DNA of 64,000 bases, taken from contig CAWARM010000011.1 of the NCBI GenBank assembly GCA_963784425.1, positions 620,001 to 684,000 on the forward strand, read 5' to 3'. The notes under the pieces are model-generated. The model was not told the DNA's origin. It saw nothing but the letters and a program-made list of their open reading frames with translations, and made no database searches. The position numbers were made by a program, and so were the translations under genes. Below are positions 1 through 9,600 of the stretch, one piece after another (the stretch's first letter is position 1; every line of letters starts with the position of its first letter). This DNA is from SHZL01 sp963784425 (GTDB lineage Bacteria > Pseudomonadota > Gammaproteobacteria > Xanthomonadales > SZUA-36).

Positions 1-1
1 A

Positions 2-421
2 CGCCAGCAACAGGCCAAATACAAGCCGCAGGTTTTCGGCATGAATTACAAGGTTGAGTCCTACCTGGAGAACGCAGCACGAAAATTCGTGGTGCAGTAC
101 GATCCCTGCGCCTACGTATACCTCTCCCGCGCAATGGACTGGTTCAATGTGTCCGATGGACATCAATCCCTGGCAGATGCACTGAGCCATATCGAGCTGG
201 AGTCCGCCTGCATCATCGGGGTCGACTCGGATATCCTGTTCCCTTTGCACCAGCAACGCGACATCGCCGACGCATTGGCAGCCAATGAAATCGATGCGGA
301 GCTTGTTGCATTGGCTTCAGACCAGGGCCACGACTCCTTCCTGGTAGATTACGATCGGTTCAAACCCGCCATTGCATCGTACCTGCAAAGAGTATTGGAA
401 ATGGAGTTAGCGCGGCTCTAG
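2..421 (+). CDS. metX: Homoserine O-acyltransferase MetX, C-terminal part (5' end outside window)
   Basis: The frame is open to the left edge, so the gene starts before the window. The visible 139 residues match the C-terminal third of the MetX alpha/beta-hydrolase family. They include a VESYLE segment followed by the conserved Y-L-x-R-A-M-D-W helix. A strand with the catalytic-Asp context (GVDSDILFP, about position 218-244) and the catalytic-His context (GHDSFLVD, about 331-354) follow. MetX transfers a succinyl or acetyl group from its CoA ester to homoserine at the start of methionine synthesis in the cytoplasm; which acyl group is used cannot be read from this fragment. A second, unrelated homoserine acyltransferase of the MetA family lies at 33451-34515. 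tRNA-Leu(CAA) follows 87 bases downstream. Confidence 0.85.
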   Translation, partial: RQQQAKYKPQVFGMNYKVESYLENAARKFVVQYDPCAYVYLSRAMDWFNVSDGHQSLADALSHIELESACIIGVDSDILFPLHQQRDIADALAANEIDAELVALASDQGHDSFLVDYDRFKPAIASYLQRVLEMELARL

Positions 422-508
422 GACTGGCTTCTCAGGATAGCCAAAATCGCTGGTCAGACCGGTTCGGGGTGGCTATAATCTGCGCCTCCCTGGTACCTCA
501 CCTACATT

Positions 509-595
509 GCCGAAGTGGCGGAACTGGTAGACGCGCTGGACTCAAAATCCAGTTCTGGAAACAGAGTGTCGGTTCGATTCCGACCTTCGGCACCA
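509..595 (+). tRNA. tRNA-Leu(CAA)
   Basis: The acceptor arms GCCGAAG (509-515) and CTTCGGC (585-591) pair perfectly, followed by A and an encoded CCA at 593-595. The anticodon stem CTGGA/TCCAG encloses loop CTCAAAA with anticodon CAA, which reads UUG. The long variable arm is typical of leucine tRNA. The T-loop GGTTCGATTCC is present. Confidence 0.95.
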
Positions 596-693
596 TTCGC
601 CAATCCGCCCTTTGGCCCCCATGGCCTGCCGGGCAGTTCCACACACTTGCTGTTCTCGGCGTGCCGCCTTCAATGGGAAGTTTTCAGCCAACT

Positions 694-1962
694 ATGCAGA
701 ATCAACCAGAAACCAAGGTTAATCACTTTCCCGGATTCGACGGCATCCGCCTTTTCGCGGCTATTGCAGTCATATTTTCTCACTCGTTTTTAATCGCCAC
801 GGGAACCGAGGAAAGCGAACCGCTTGTGCATCTGATGGGCTCTGGTAATTCCTTGGGCCTTTATGGCGTGTTTGTCTTCTTCATCATCAGCGGTTTCCTG
901 CTCTCCAATTCACTTCACTTCGACCCAAGCATCACCCGATACTCAGTCAACAGGACGCTGCGAATCGTGCCGGCCTTTGCCGTCTGTATCCTGGTTTCAG
1001 CCTTTGTGATCGGACCGCTTTGCACATCGGTTCCTTTAGGATCATATTTTTCTTCATCAGTAACCTGGAATTACGTCCTGTATTCATTGAACGGATTCGG
1101 CGACTGGCCTTTGCCCGGTGTTTTTGCCTATGTTGGCCGCCTGTCACCCGTGGTGAACGGCTCGCTCTGGTCACTCGCCTACGAGGCTCTAAGTTACGTT
1201 TTTCTGATGGCCGTCTGGACTTTCTGCAGATCGGCGGGTTTTGCAATGGTAACAACCGTCGCAGTCGCGCTTGGCACCTGGCTAATCCCCGCAGTGAAGG
1301 ACAGTGTGGTTGGTATCGCATACACACTCCCCTATTTCGCCGGTGGAGTCTTGATGCAGTGGATTTACATCCGTTATGGAACAAAGCGTGGGTTAGCTGT
1401 GCTCAGTGCTCTTGTGCTTATATTGGCCGTCCTCTTTGGGCTGCAGGCATACGCATTTGCCCTTGCTGGTGCCTATCTCGTCACCTTCTTTGGTGAGCGC
1501 GACAATCCCGGCTCGAAGCTCGCCGAAAGAATCGGCGACTGCTCGTACGGTCTGTATTTGTACGGATGGCCAGCCGAGCAGATCGTCAAACAGTTTACCG
1601 GGACTACAAGTCCATTCCTGCTCTTTCTGGGCGCTCTTCTCCTTGCGTGGGGATTGGCGTTCTTGTCGTGTCACCTGGTTGAAAAGCCCGCCATGAAGTG
1701 GCGTGGCGCTGCCGTTGCCCGAATCAGGTCAGCATGGGCCAGGATGTTCAAGGGCGTGTTCATCCCTGCCACTATCGGGGCAAGAATGACCTTCGTGGCA
1801 GGAACGATATTGATACTGACGGTCGGACACTGGTGGTTGGTCGTACAGAGCATGGGTGAATTGTTTCTCGCGATGCTGCTAGGCTCAGCACTTGCTATCC
1901 GTGTCCACCGGACAGGCATGGACCGAGCACCACCTGCAAAAGACTTGAAATCACGGCAATGA
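694..1962 (+). CDS. Acyltransferase 3 family membrane protein
   Basis: A 422-residue integral membrane protein of the acyltransferase-3 (OafA/NodX-like) family. These proteins move acyl groups, often acetyl, from the cytoplasm onto envelope sugars or other acceptors. The N-terminal segment FPGFDGIRLFAAIAVIFSHS carries the family's R/A-x-x-V-x-x-S/H signature with the usual His near residue 30. About ten hydrophobic segments follow, with SLWSLAYEALSYVF as the conserved mid-protein motif. The reading frame opens at 469, but an upstream start would place coding sequence across tRNA-Leu, so I use ATG 694, which has GGGAAG about 13 bases upstream; ATG 673 is also possible. It stands alone, so its substrate is unknown. 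Confidence 0.8.
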   Translation: MQNQPETKVNHFPGFDGIRLFAAIAVIFSHSFLIATGTEESEPLVHLMGSGNSLGLYGVFVFFIISGFLLSNSLHFDPSITRYSVNRTLRIVPAFAVCILVSAFVIGPLCTSVPLGSYFSSSVTWNYVLYSLNGFGDWPLPGVFAYVGRLSPVVNGSLWSLAYEALSYVFLMAVWTFCRSAGFAMVTTVAVALGTWLIPAVKDSVVGIAYTLPYFAGGVLMQWIYIRYGTKRGLAVLSALVLILAVLFGLQAYAFALAGAYLVTFFGERDNPGSKLAERIGDCSYGLYLYGWPAEQIVKQFTGTTSPFLLFLGALLLAWGLAFLSCHLVEKPAMKWRGAAVARIRSAWARMFKGVFIPATIGARMTFVAGTILILTVGHWWLVVQSMGELFLAMLLGSALAIRVHRTGMDRAPPAKDLKSRQ

Positions 1963-2020
1963 ACCAGGAAGCATGCTGCGACCGGCAGGCGAGTTCGGTG
2001 TCCCGGCATCTGGCTTTTTT

Positions 2021-2671
2021 TCAGGTGACGAACCTACCGCCCGGTTTCTGCGCCAGGATGTCAAAAGCGATAATCGCGCGATCTCCATCCGTGCTGAACG
2101 GATAGACGTAGTGAATGTACCAGGGAGGAAACAGGATCATCATGCCTTCCTGGGGCACCACGCGCCTTGTCGAGGGAAATCCGTGATTTACCGAAACCTG
2201 GATGGGATTGAAGAACTCGATATTTCCCTGCGGTTCCGGCATTGATTCAGGCAGCTTTACATAATATACACCGCACACCACGTTGCGCTGGGTAGGGTGA
2301 AAATGGGGGCGCTGCCAATCACCCTTTTTCAACAAGTTGGCCCAGCCATCCGGCCATGGGTTAAAATGAGCAGCCTGGTCGCCAAACACGTGGGCCAGGT
2401 AATCCCGCGCTGCGGGCAGTACCATTTCATCACGGAATCGGGTGATGCTCTCAAACTTGAGCGTGAACAGGTTCATGTTTGTTGCAGTTTGATACCCACC
2501 CTGGGTGGATATCAAACCCGAACTGACGGCATTCTGCGCAGTATCGGCAAATTGTGTTGACAGCGACTGCAACACAGAAAAGAGTTTTTCATTGAGCTCA
2601 CCAGCCCCCGGAAAATGCCGCTGCATTACCGTGGTGGGATAATGAATCTCAATGTTTTGGGTAAATTCCAC
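2021..2671 (-). CDS. Putative 2OG-Fe(II) oxygenase
   Basis: A 216-residue protein resembling the putative 2OG-Fe(II) oxygenase family (PF13759/TIGR02466 type). The double-stranded beta-helix core shows HFHPTQRNVVCGVYYVKLPE (around residue 122), which contains the His-x-His metal-site region. GNIEFFNP and a later His in PPWYIHYVYPF follow, the latter being the likely distal metal ligand. A basic segment near the C terminus (DGDRAIIAFDI) fits 2-oxoglutarate binding. The start is GTG at 2671 with AGGAAG upstream. The substrate is unknown. It converges with the acyltransferase gene upstream and runs in the same direction as the SUMF1-like gene to its right, with a 93-base gap. Confidence 0.7.
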   Translation of the reverse strand: MEFTQNIEIHYPTTVMQRHFPGAGELNEKLFSVLQSLSTQFADTAQNAVSSGLISTQGGYQTATNMNLFTLKFESITRFRDEMVLPAARDYLAHVFGDQAAHFNPWPDGWANLLKKGDWQRPHFHPTQRNVVCGVYYVKLPESMPEPQGNIEFFNPIQVSVNHGFPSTRRVVPQEGMMILFPPWYIHYVYPFSTDGDRAIIAFDILAQKPGGRFVT

Positions 2672-2764
2672 CCTTGCTCACTTCCTGGTCTTTCGCAACC
2701 GGGTTCCGGGCCAACGAATTTCCTGCCTATGACCATCCTAACGTACATTGCTTCAATGCGTAAA

Positions 2765-4648
2765 TCACAAATCCTTGGCGATGCGAAACCCCGTGCGGGC
2801 ATCATGATAGTTGGGCTTTGCGAAAAGGCGAAAAGCTGAACGGGTCTGATCCGGTGAACTGGCCCAATAGCCGCCGCGTATTACGTGCAGATCACAACCC
2901 GGGTTGATCCATGCTTCTCCCTCCAGCGGTGCGCGGATGTATGTGTCGTGCCAGCAATCCCTCACCCATTCACCCACATTCCCCCCGATATCGAACAGGC
3001 CATAGGGATTGGGTGAAAAAGAACCAACCGGGGCGGGGCCCCAGAACTTATCTGCATAGCCTGGAAATGCAACGCTCCAGTGCCGGCGCGAGCGCGAAAT
3101 GTCATTCTCGCCGGAAATATTCTCCACGACCGAAGCAGGCGTACCGTCGCCCCACCAATATCGGCTGCTGCGCCCGCCGCGAAGAGCAAACTCAAATTCT
3201 GATTCAGTGGGAAGCCGATACGCCTTGCCCGTCCCGCTGGCTAACCACGTCAAGTAAGCCTGCGCGTCATTCCAGGAGACATGAATTACCGGATCGTTTG
3301 GCTGCGCCACTGTTCCTTCGTACGTGTGGTTCCAGTTAACACCGTCTTTTTCCGCCAATCGCCCGGAGTAATGGTCGTAAACGATCGAATGGCCGTCTCG
3401 CTCCGCAGTAGTCCTGTATCCGGTGTTGTCCACAAAGGCTCTGAATTCGCCTACCGACACCTCCCGCAGGCCAATGGCAAAACCACTCCTGAACGTTACC
3501 CGGTGCTGCGGGCCTTCGTTTTCCACCCTCCCCTGTTCAGAGGGAAGTGAGCCCATGAGGTAGCTTCCGGCCAGAATGATTACTGTTTCAGGAGCCCAAA
3601 GACCCGTGGTCATAAAATGATCCCGGATCACTTGGCCTGGTTTAAACCCGCCATAAATCCTGGCCTCCTCCAGGCGGGTACGCAGTTGATTGACCCTATC
3701 TCCCATGCCGCCCAGAGCGATCAGGCTGGTTAAGGTCCGCTCTGCTTCGTTGAAATCGCCACGATCCATGGCTGCAACTGCCTGTGACTCCAGTACTTCA
3801 GCACGCCCGGTCTTGACCGCCTCAACTTCAGTCTGAGCCTGCTTAACCAGGGTTTTATCCTCCCGAACAAAAGTCGCGTCTTCGAGAAGACGCTCGGCGG
3901 AGTCAAAATCCTGGGATTCGGCAAACTTCACAGCCCGGGCAATCATGTCCTGTTGCACAGCCAGCAAACCTGCCTGGGCCTCCTCGTTCGCAGGATCCTG
4001 ATCCAATACCTGCCGGTAGAAAAACCAGGCAGAGTTATCCTCGGGTTGATCCACCCTGCCCGATTCCATTGCCTCGCGAGCGGCCGCGAGGCGGCCTTGT
4101 TCCTCGCCAAGCAGGTTCAGCCGGTCCTGCGCAGACTTGATTCCAGGCTGGCTTGGATTTACCGCCCGAATGACATTCAGCGTGCTCTGCGCAAGTTCCT
4201 GTTGATTCGCATCTATCGCAAGATTCACCTGACGTATCAGGTCGTCCAACATCTTGTTCAGTTCAGCCAGGGCCGACTGGTCTTCGGGATGGGTCGCCAA
4301 GTCGGTGAGCAATGCTTGCAATTGTTCCTGCTGTTTCTCGTCCGGTAATCGAGTTGTGCTCGGTAAACTTCCTACTGCCTGCGGAACGGACAGCTCTAGT
4401 TCCCATTCATTTTCACCAACCACATCACCGAGGCGCTGAATGCGCCGAACGGGCGCCGCCTCTCCCTCCAGGTTGTCCTCAGGGACAGTGCCCTTACCTG
4501 CTTCTTGATTCGAAGCCGCGTCGTCCTGTGCGGACAGAGTTGCGAAGGCCATCAGGCTAAATGAGGCCAAAAGCACTGCGCTTAGTGTTCTCTTTACCTT
4601 CAGCGTGTGCGAAAAACTTTTGGTTGTAGCGCAAACAGCAGAGTGCAT
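2765..4648 (-). CDS. Exported SUMF1/formylglycine-generating-enzyme-fold protein with helical repeats
   Basis: A 627-residue protein. A signal peptide (KVKRTLSAVLLASFSLMAF, then ATLSAQ) is followed by roughly 300 residues of alpha-helical, TPR-like sequence rich in Ala, Glu and Gln. The last 240 residues form a SUMF1/FGE-sulfatase domain: GSYLMGS, then GLREVSVGEFRAFV, HVSWNDAQAYLTWL, RLPTESEFEFALRGG, GNVGEWVRDCW, and RGGYWASSPDQTRSAFR near the end. The fold is found in formylglycine-generating enzymes and in many non-catalytic or peptide-binding proteins. The copper-binding cysteine pair of true FGE is not evident, so sulfatase activation is not claimed. The start at 4648 has AAGGGA 8 bases upstream; the frame also opens further upstream at 4741. 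It is divergent from rnd. Confidence 0.75.
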   Translation of the reverse strand: MHSAVCATTKSFSHTLKVKRTLSAVLLASFSLMAFATLSAQDDAASNQEAGKGTVPEDNLEGEAAPVRRIQRLGDVVGENEWELELSVPQAVGSLPSTTRLPDEKQQEQLQALLTDLATHPEDQSALAELNKMLDDLIRQVNLAIDANQQELAQSTLNVIRAVNPSQPGIKSAQDRLNLLGEEQGRLAAAREAMESGRVDQPEDNSAWFFYRQVLDQDPANEEAQAGLLAVQQDMIARAVKFAESQDFDSAERLLEDATFVREDKTLVKQAQTEVEAVKTGRAEVLESQAVAAMDRGDFNEAERTLTSLIALGGMGDRVNQLRTRLEEARIYGGFKPGQVIRDHFMTTGLWAPETVIILAGSYLMGSLPSEQGRVENEGPQHRVTFRSGFAIGLREVSVGEFRAFVDNTGYRTTAERDGHSIVYDHYSGRLAEKDGVNWNHTYEGTVAQPNDPVIHVSWNDAQAYLTWLASGTGKAYRLPTESEFEFALRGGRSSRYWWGDGTPASVVENISGENDISRSRRHWSVAFPGYADKFWGPAPVGSFSPNPYGLFDIGGNVGEWVRDCWHDTYIRAPLEGEAWINPGCDLHVIRGGYWASSPDQTRSAFRLFAKPNYHDARTGFRIAKDL

Positions 4649-4741
4649 GCAAAGTCCCTTGCCTGTAACATTCGCACGTTCATGGTACAACGATAGCGCT
4701 GTACTGAACACACCTTTTCCCATGCCTTTTCTCAGGTTCAT
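4649..4741. promoter_or_regulatory. Divergent promoter region between the SUMF1-like gene and rnd
   Basis: The only noncoding space between two genes transcribed away from each other, so it must hold both start regions unless the leftward gene starts further upstream. I could not assign convincing -35/-10 pairs. Confidence 0.4.
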
Positions 4742-5896
4742 ATGCTTGATTCCGAAATAATTGATACAGCTCTGCGCGCGGCAACCCGACCGGTACTGCT
4801 GGATACGCAGGAGAAGCTCCAGGCCGCGGCCCGGGTTTGGGCTACTACCCCGGTTCTGGGGGTTGATACCGAGTTCCTGAGAGAAAGAACTTATCGCGCT
4901 GCACTGGGCCTGGTGCAGGTGTCAGACGGTACCAGCGCCTGGTTGGTCGATACCGTAACTTTGGGCAACCTCGACCCTCTCAAGGAGTTCTTCACCAATG
5001 CGAAATGCCTGAAAGTTATTCACAGTGCTTCCGAGGATCTTGAAGTTCTGTGGAACAACCTCGGGGCAATTCCGTCTCCTCTGGTTGATACCCAGATCGC
5101 CTGTGCCCTGCTGGGGCAATCGTTGCAGATGAGTTATCACAGCATGGTGAAATGGCTGACGGGCGTGGAAGTAGACAAAGAATTAACTCGCTCCAACTGG
5201 ATCCGCCGACCGCTCAAACCAGAACAGCTGCACTATGCCGCAACGGATGTCGTTTTTCTCCCGGCGATTTTCGCCAGGCTACGCTACGACCTTGATCGGC
5301 TCAACCGCCGGCAGTGGCTTGAAGAAGATGTGGAAAGAATGGTCGAAAAAGGCCGCCAGCCACCTGATGTTGACCGCGCCTACTTGCGCATCAACGGCAG
5401 CAGTTTCCTGGACCGGAGTGCTCTGCATGTACTGCAGGCCCTTGCCGCGTGGCGCGAGAAAATTGCCATTGAGAAAGATTCGGCGCGCGGATTTATCCTG
5501 CAGGATTCTGTACTGATGCAAATCGCCACAAAACAGCCAGGCTCTGTTGCGGACCTGGCCTCCGTCAACGAGATTCACCCCAGGGCCCTGGCTCGTTATG
5601 CCGAAGCTTTGCTTGAAATCGTCAGGGACAACAAAGAAAAGAATCACTACATAGAACAGGTAGTGCCCCTTAGCAAACAACAGGGAAGCCTGGTCAAACT
5701 CATGCGCGAGGAAGTTGATGCACAGGCCTTACGGCTGGGTCTGGACCCCTCCGTGCTGGCTTCCAGGAAACAGCTTGAATCCCTGCTGCGTGCGAAGTTG
5801 TCAGGAGAGGAACCGCCCGGGCAGCTAATGGGTTGGCGCAGGGCCGCTATCACCGATACACTTCTCGAATTGGCAGCGAAGCAATCAGGCGGTTAG
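4742..5896 (+). CDS. rnd: Ribonuclease D
   Basis: A 384-residue RNase D, a 3'-5' exoribonuclease that trims the 3' ends of tRNA precursors and other small RNAs. The DEDD exonuclease motifs are visible: VDTEFLRE (Asp and Glu, around residue 39), VIHSASEDLEVL (around 100), and the Exo III segment LHYAATDVVFLP (around 168) with its Tyr and Asp. An HRDC domain follows around residues 215-295 (ALHVLQALAAWREKIA). Length is normal for the family. ATG 4742 is used; the Shine-Dalgarno match is weak. Confidence 0.95.
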   Translation: MLDSEIIDTALRAATRPVLLDTQEKLQAAARVWATTPVLGVDTEFLRERTYRAALGLVQVSDGTSAWLVDTVTLGNLDPLKEFFTNAKCLKVIHSASEDLEVLWNNLGAIPSPLVDTQIACALLGQSLQMSYHSMVKWLTGVEVDKELTRSNWIRRPLKPEQLHYAATDVVFLPAIFARLRYDLDRLNRRQWLEEDVERMVEKGRQPPDVDRAYLRINGSSFLDRSALHVLQALAAWREKIAIEKDSARGFILQDSVLMQIATKQPGSVADLASVNEIHPRALARYAEALLEIVRDNKEKNHYIEQVVPLSKQQGSLVKLMREEVDAQALRLGLDPSVLASRKQLESLLRAKLSGEEPPGQLMGWRRAAITDTLLELAAKQSGG

Positions 5897-5930
5897 GACT
5901 CTCAAAAACCCGCGCAAGGCGGGCTGCGTA

Positions 5931-6155
5931 TCAGGTGGAAGCTGTTCGTCGCGGCCGAAGCTTCCCAATGAGCCAGGGCACGAACTTAAACCACTGCCAG
6001 TAGCCCGCTGTAAGAAAACATAGCCACGATAGCGCAATCGACCAGTAGCTCGTTTCAGCCACATAGCCAAACGATGAATATCCAAGCTGGCCAATTGCTC
6101 CACCGACAATAGAGAGCAGCGCTGCCCAGCCAAGTCCACTTAATCGCAGTGACAA
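5931..6155 (-). pseudogene. Small two-helix membrane protein, probable decayed immunity gene
   Basis: A 74-codon open stretch with two hydrophobic segments (WAALLSIVGGAIGQLGY and YWSIALSWLCFLTAGYW) and a basic tail. The only in-frame start is TTG 6155. The ATG that sits where the neighbouring cassette's start would be (6168, in AAAAAATGAGCA) is in another frame, so the 5' end looks disrupted. Just upstream is a fragment resembling the end of the RHS protein (6170-6230), with a stop replacing Trp. The arrangement copies the intact tail/membrane-protein pair at 6326-6613. I read it as the decayed partner of an older cassette, but a short functional membrane protein with a TTG start is not excluded. 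Confidence 0.4.
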
Positions 6156-6325
6156 TGCGGCTGCTCATTTTTTGCCCTTGCATTCTTTCTTGCATTGACG
6201 AATGACACCATCTGATCACTCCTGGCAATCAGTGCCAAACGGGATTCCATAGCGTGGACGCGGACCTTTTTTTGCGCACCTTTTGGCGCCAAGAGTGCTT
6301 CGCCTTCCTGCGATTGAGGTGGAAT
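6156..6325 (-). other. Noncoding stretch with remnant of a second RHS C-terminal tail
   Basis: Read on the minus strand from about 6230 to 6168, one frame gives DCQE-stop-SDGVIRQCKKECKGKK-stop. The intact RHS protein ends NCQEWANSTVAICKAQCKVK. The DCQE(W), V and C-K-x-x-C-K positions align with one codon missing. The last 23 bases before the next ATG, compared with the RHS end, match at 19 positions. A TGA stands where the intact copy has TGG. Further upstream the frames do not continue, so only a short end survives. Another frame is open for about 50 codons here, which keeps the interpretation provisional. Confidence 0.45.
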
Positions 6326-6613
6326 TCAGCGCCGGCGCTTGGGCCAAATTTTCGGAATAAAAACAAACCAAAACAAATACGAGCCAACTACCTCAAAGAC
6401 AGACCCAAGAATTTGAGCTGTTGGTCTGGTCATATATTGAAGCACCCAGTCATAAAGATAAAACTCAAATACGATTGAAAAGGGAGCAGTCCAGATCAAG
6501 AGAAGCCAACCACTTAGAATGCTTGTATCACCTCCGATGGTAGAAAAATACTCGAAAATTATTGCAAGGCAAAGCCAAACAATACTTAGATTTTTAGTTA
6601 ATGTGCTCATCAT
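6326..6613 (-). CDS. Small membrane protein, candidate immunity partner of the RHS tail
   Basis: A 95-residue protein with three or four hydrophobic segments (LSIVWLCLAIIFEYF, ILSGWLLLIWTAPFSIVF, GSVFEVVGSYLFWFVFI) and a basic end (WPKRRR). Its start ATG at 6613 overlaps the TGA stop of the RHS gene (6612-6610) in the order ATGATG, so the two are almost certainly translationally coupled. Genes placed directly after RHS tail domains commonly encode the immunity protein against that tail; a membrane immunity protein would fit a toxin acting in or outside the membrane. I do not recognise the family. ATG 6610 is an equally placed alternative start. Confidence 0.6.
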   Translation of the reverse strand: MMSTLTKNLSIVWLCLAIIFEYFSTIGGDTSILSGWLLLIWTAPFSIVFEFYLYDWVLQYMTRPTAQILGSVFEVVGSYLFWFVFIPKIWPKRRR

Positions 6614-9600
6614 TTGACCTTGCACTGCGCTTTGCAAATGGCGACAGTACTATTTGCCCATTCCTGACAATTTTGTCCATGAGACAAATCTATACTGTAA
6701 TTTGGAGGGGGCTCATTAAAACTGTCTCGAACACATTGTTCGACACAGGTATTGTCATCTACAACGTTTTCACACGCCTCCGGCCGTGATTGTTTCTCAA
6801 ACTCTATAGTTCCTGGACTATCAAACATCCTTCCAGTAGGTCCCAACCCACCACATGTTTTCCCATCTTTACCATCAGGAACACAAATAAATTGATGGTA
6901 AAGTGGACCGACTCGGAACGGAAGGTTTTTAATATTTCTCGTACACATCTCGGTAGCGAACCCCAATACGTCCGTTTTGTTAACTGGATTTCCTTCAGTA
7001 TAAGCGTATGTATTTATCCCGCCCGCTAGCCCAATCGGATCACTCTCAATGTATCTACCGGTGCTTGGATCGTAGTCCCGGAAGTAGTTGTAGTTCATTC
7101 CGGCTTCCGCATCGTAATACTGTCCTGGGAATCTCAAATTCAAGGTGAAGGTTTCAGCATCCCCATCAGGGTTTTCATTGGGTGCAGAGTCACCGAATGG
7201 AGTACCCTCCCAACGCCAGATGATTGACTGAGCAGCGTCAGTGATTTGCCGTGGTGTGCCAAGATGATCTGCATGGATATAGCCAATTGTCTCGACCCAG
7301 GTTGGCGGTCCCGGCGGTACTGGAGTAAGAAATCTAACCGCATCGGCGGCGGTTTTACCGGCTGCAGCAGTAACCTGAACATACTTAATGCCGCAATAGC
7401 TTCCCAGCGTCTGCCATTGGCCACCACCGATTTTGTGGTTTTTCACAACAACACCGGTTCCAGCGGCATGAACAATGCTGTACTGGACGGTTGAAGAGTA
7501 TGAACTCCCTTGAACCCAGTTAACCTGGATCTCTTCGCAAGATCCGGGCGAGTGATTGACCGTCCAGCGATAGTAGGCCGTAGCTTTCTTGCTACCGAGT
7601 CTGTAATTAGGACCTACTGCTTGCACATTCGTGTTTACAGTCCACGTTCCACTGCTGCTTGTCCCGGGAGCATCGTTATCCATGGTGAAAATCATTGGTG
7701 GTGGTGTAACTGATTTCCATTTGGCCGAAACTACCGCTATGGGTTGACCATTTAGATAGACGTATTCGACATTTGCGGAACCATCGCCTTTGTACTCGCC
7801 CAATAGCTCACCATTCAGTCCATAAACGAAGTTGGTCTTCGCGCCGTTCACCAGCTTGCTAACCCTTTGTCCCCGACCATCGTACTTATATTCTCCGACA
7901 ACGGTATCTCCACCAGCATTGCGAACGGAAGTTTGCAGGAGTCTTCCGTGATCACCAAAGCTATACAATTGACCATAGCCCCCACTATTCAGTTTTTTAG
8001 TACGGTTTCCGATGGCGTCGCGGGTAAAGCTCCAGCCATGTTGAGTGGCCAGGCGATTGGATTGTGGTTCATAAGTGTATGGGTCATCCGTCGCACCATC
8101 CAGGTAGCGCGTACGATTGCCATTAGCATCATATTCGAACTGTTCAGTGCCATAACTGCCTTGACCTGATGCAACTCTGTATAGATCATCGTAGGCAAAG
8201 GTCTGGTTCTTCTGGCTGCTGACTTGATCCGAGATGGTCATGATGTTCCCGACAGGATCGTATCCCAGCAACCAACGGAGTCCAGAACCTGACTGGAGCT
8301 GATCAAGTTCGTAGTCCTGATCGTAGGTCGCTGAATACGTCAAGCCATTGCCGTAGGTAAATGTAGTCATGGGGCCAAAAGGCTTGTACTGAATACTGTT
8401 TACCACAGATTTTGTCACCGCATTCATGATTTTGTTAACTGCTGCAATTCGTCCAGCAGCATCCAATGTGTAGTTAATGATCATTCCACTTGGATAGGTG
8501 ATTTGAGTCAATCGATCTGCATCGTTGTATGCATAAGCTGTTACGTATTGGTCGCTGCCAGAAACACGAGTCTCAGTGATCAGATTGCCGCGTGCATCGT
8601 AAGCATAGTGAACCACTCCAACGGTATCTGTGATTTCAGTCAAATGGCCTATACCATTACTTCCCACGTCATATGCGAAAGAGACATCCAGAGTGCTGTC
8701 AGGATAAGCGATGTAAATCAAGCGATTCAAGGCGTCGTAGGAATATTCTGTACGGATACCACGAGCATCCGTCGCTGCAGTGCGATTACCAGAATCGTCA
8801 TACTCGTAAGTGGTGACGCCGGTATCCGGGCTATCCAATAGTGTCTGGTTACTGAGTCCGTCCAGGGTGTAAGAAGTGGAATTCCCCAGAGGATCAGTGA
8901 CGTTCACCAAATTCCCCCTGGTGTCATATCCCATTACCGTCTGACCAAGAGCAGCATCAAGTGTCGTTTTCAAATGGTCAAGCGCATCGTACTCAAACGC
9001 AGTGGAATTCAGATTGGCATCCAGTGTCCCAATCCGGTTACCGTTTTCATCGTAACTGAACTGAGTTTGATCATTGTTACCATCGATCAATTTAGCCAGG
9101 CGATTGAGTTGATCATACACACGTGTTAACTGACGGCTTAACACGCCAAGATTATCAAACGTCTTTTCTGATACCTGATTACCCGCATTGTCCAGAGTGT
9201 ATTTAATTCGGTTATTGAGATTGTCAAAAATCGCCGACTGCCGATGCAAGTCATCGTACTCATAGCCGATGAAACTGCCATCAGGCTGTGTCACCCGCGT
9301 CAGATTTCCAGCCAGGTCGTAGGTGTATGCGGTGGTTTTTCCAGCGGCGGTCTGGGATACAAGCCAACCCCGTGCATTGTATGCCAAGGTGCTTAGAACA
9401 CCATTTGCATCCTGAATTCTGACCGGACGCCCGTTGCCGTCGTACTTGAGGTAGTCAACGCGATGACTCAAGGCATCGACCACCGCCTTCAGATCGCCCG
9501 CTACATAGAATCCACCCGGATCGTCTGACATGTAGTACTCATAGGTGGTGATATCGCTGACATCCGTGCGCGGCCCATCAATAGTCCGTGGCTTTCCAAC

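Noticed and set aside
469..693. N-terminal extension of the acyltransferase frame from 469
   Set aside because: It would run through tRNA-Leu(CAA), and the translated part has no similarity to the family; ATG 694 fits the acyltransferase N terminus.
6166..6325. A third reading frame open for about 50 codons across the RHS-tail remnant
   Set aside because: No supported start or domain; it conflicts with the remnant reading, which has direct similarity to the intact tail. Kept only as a caution.
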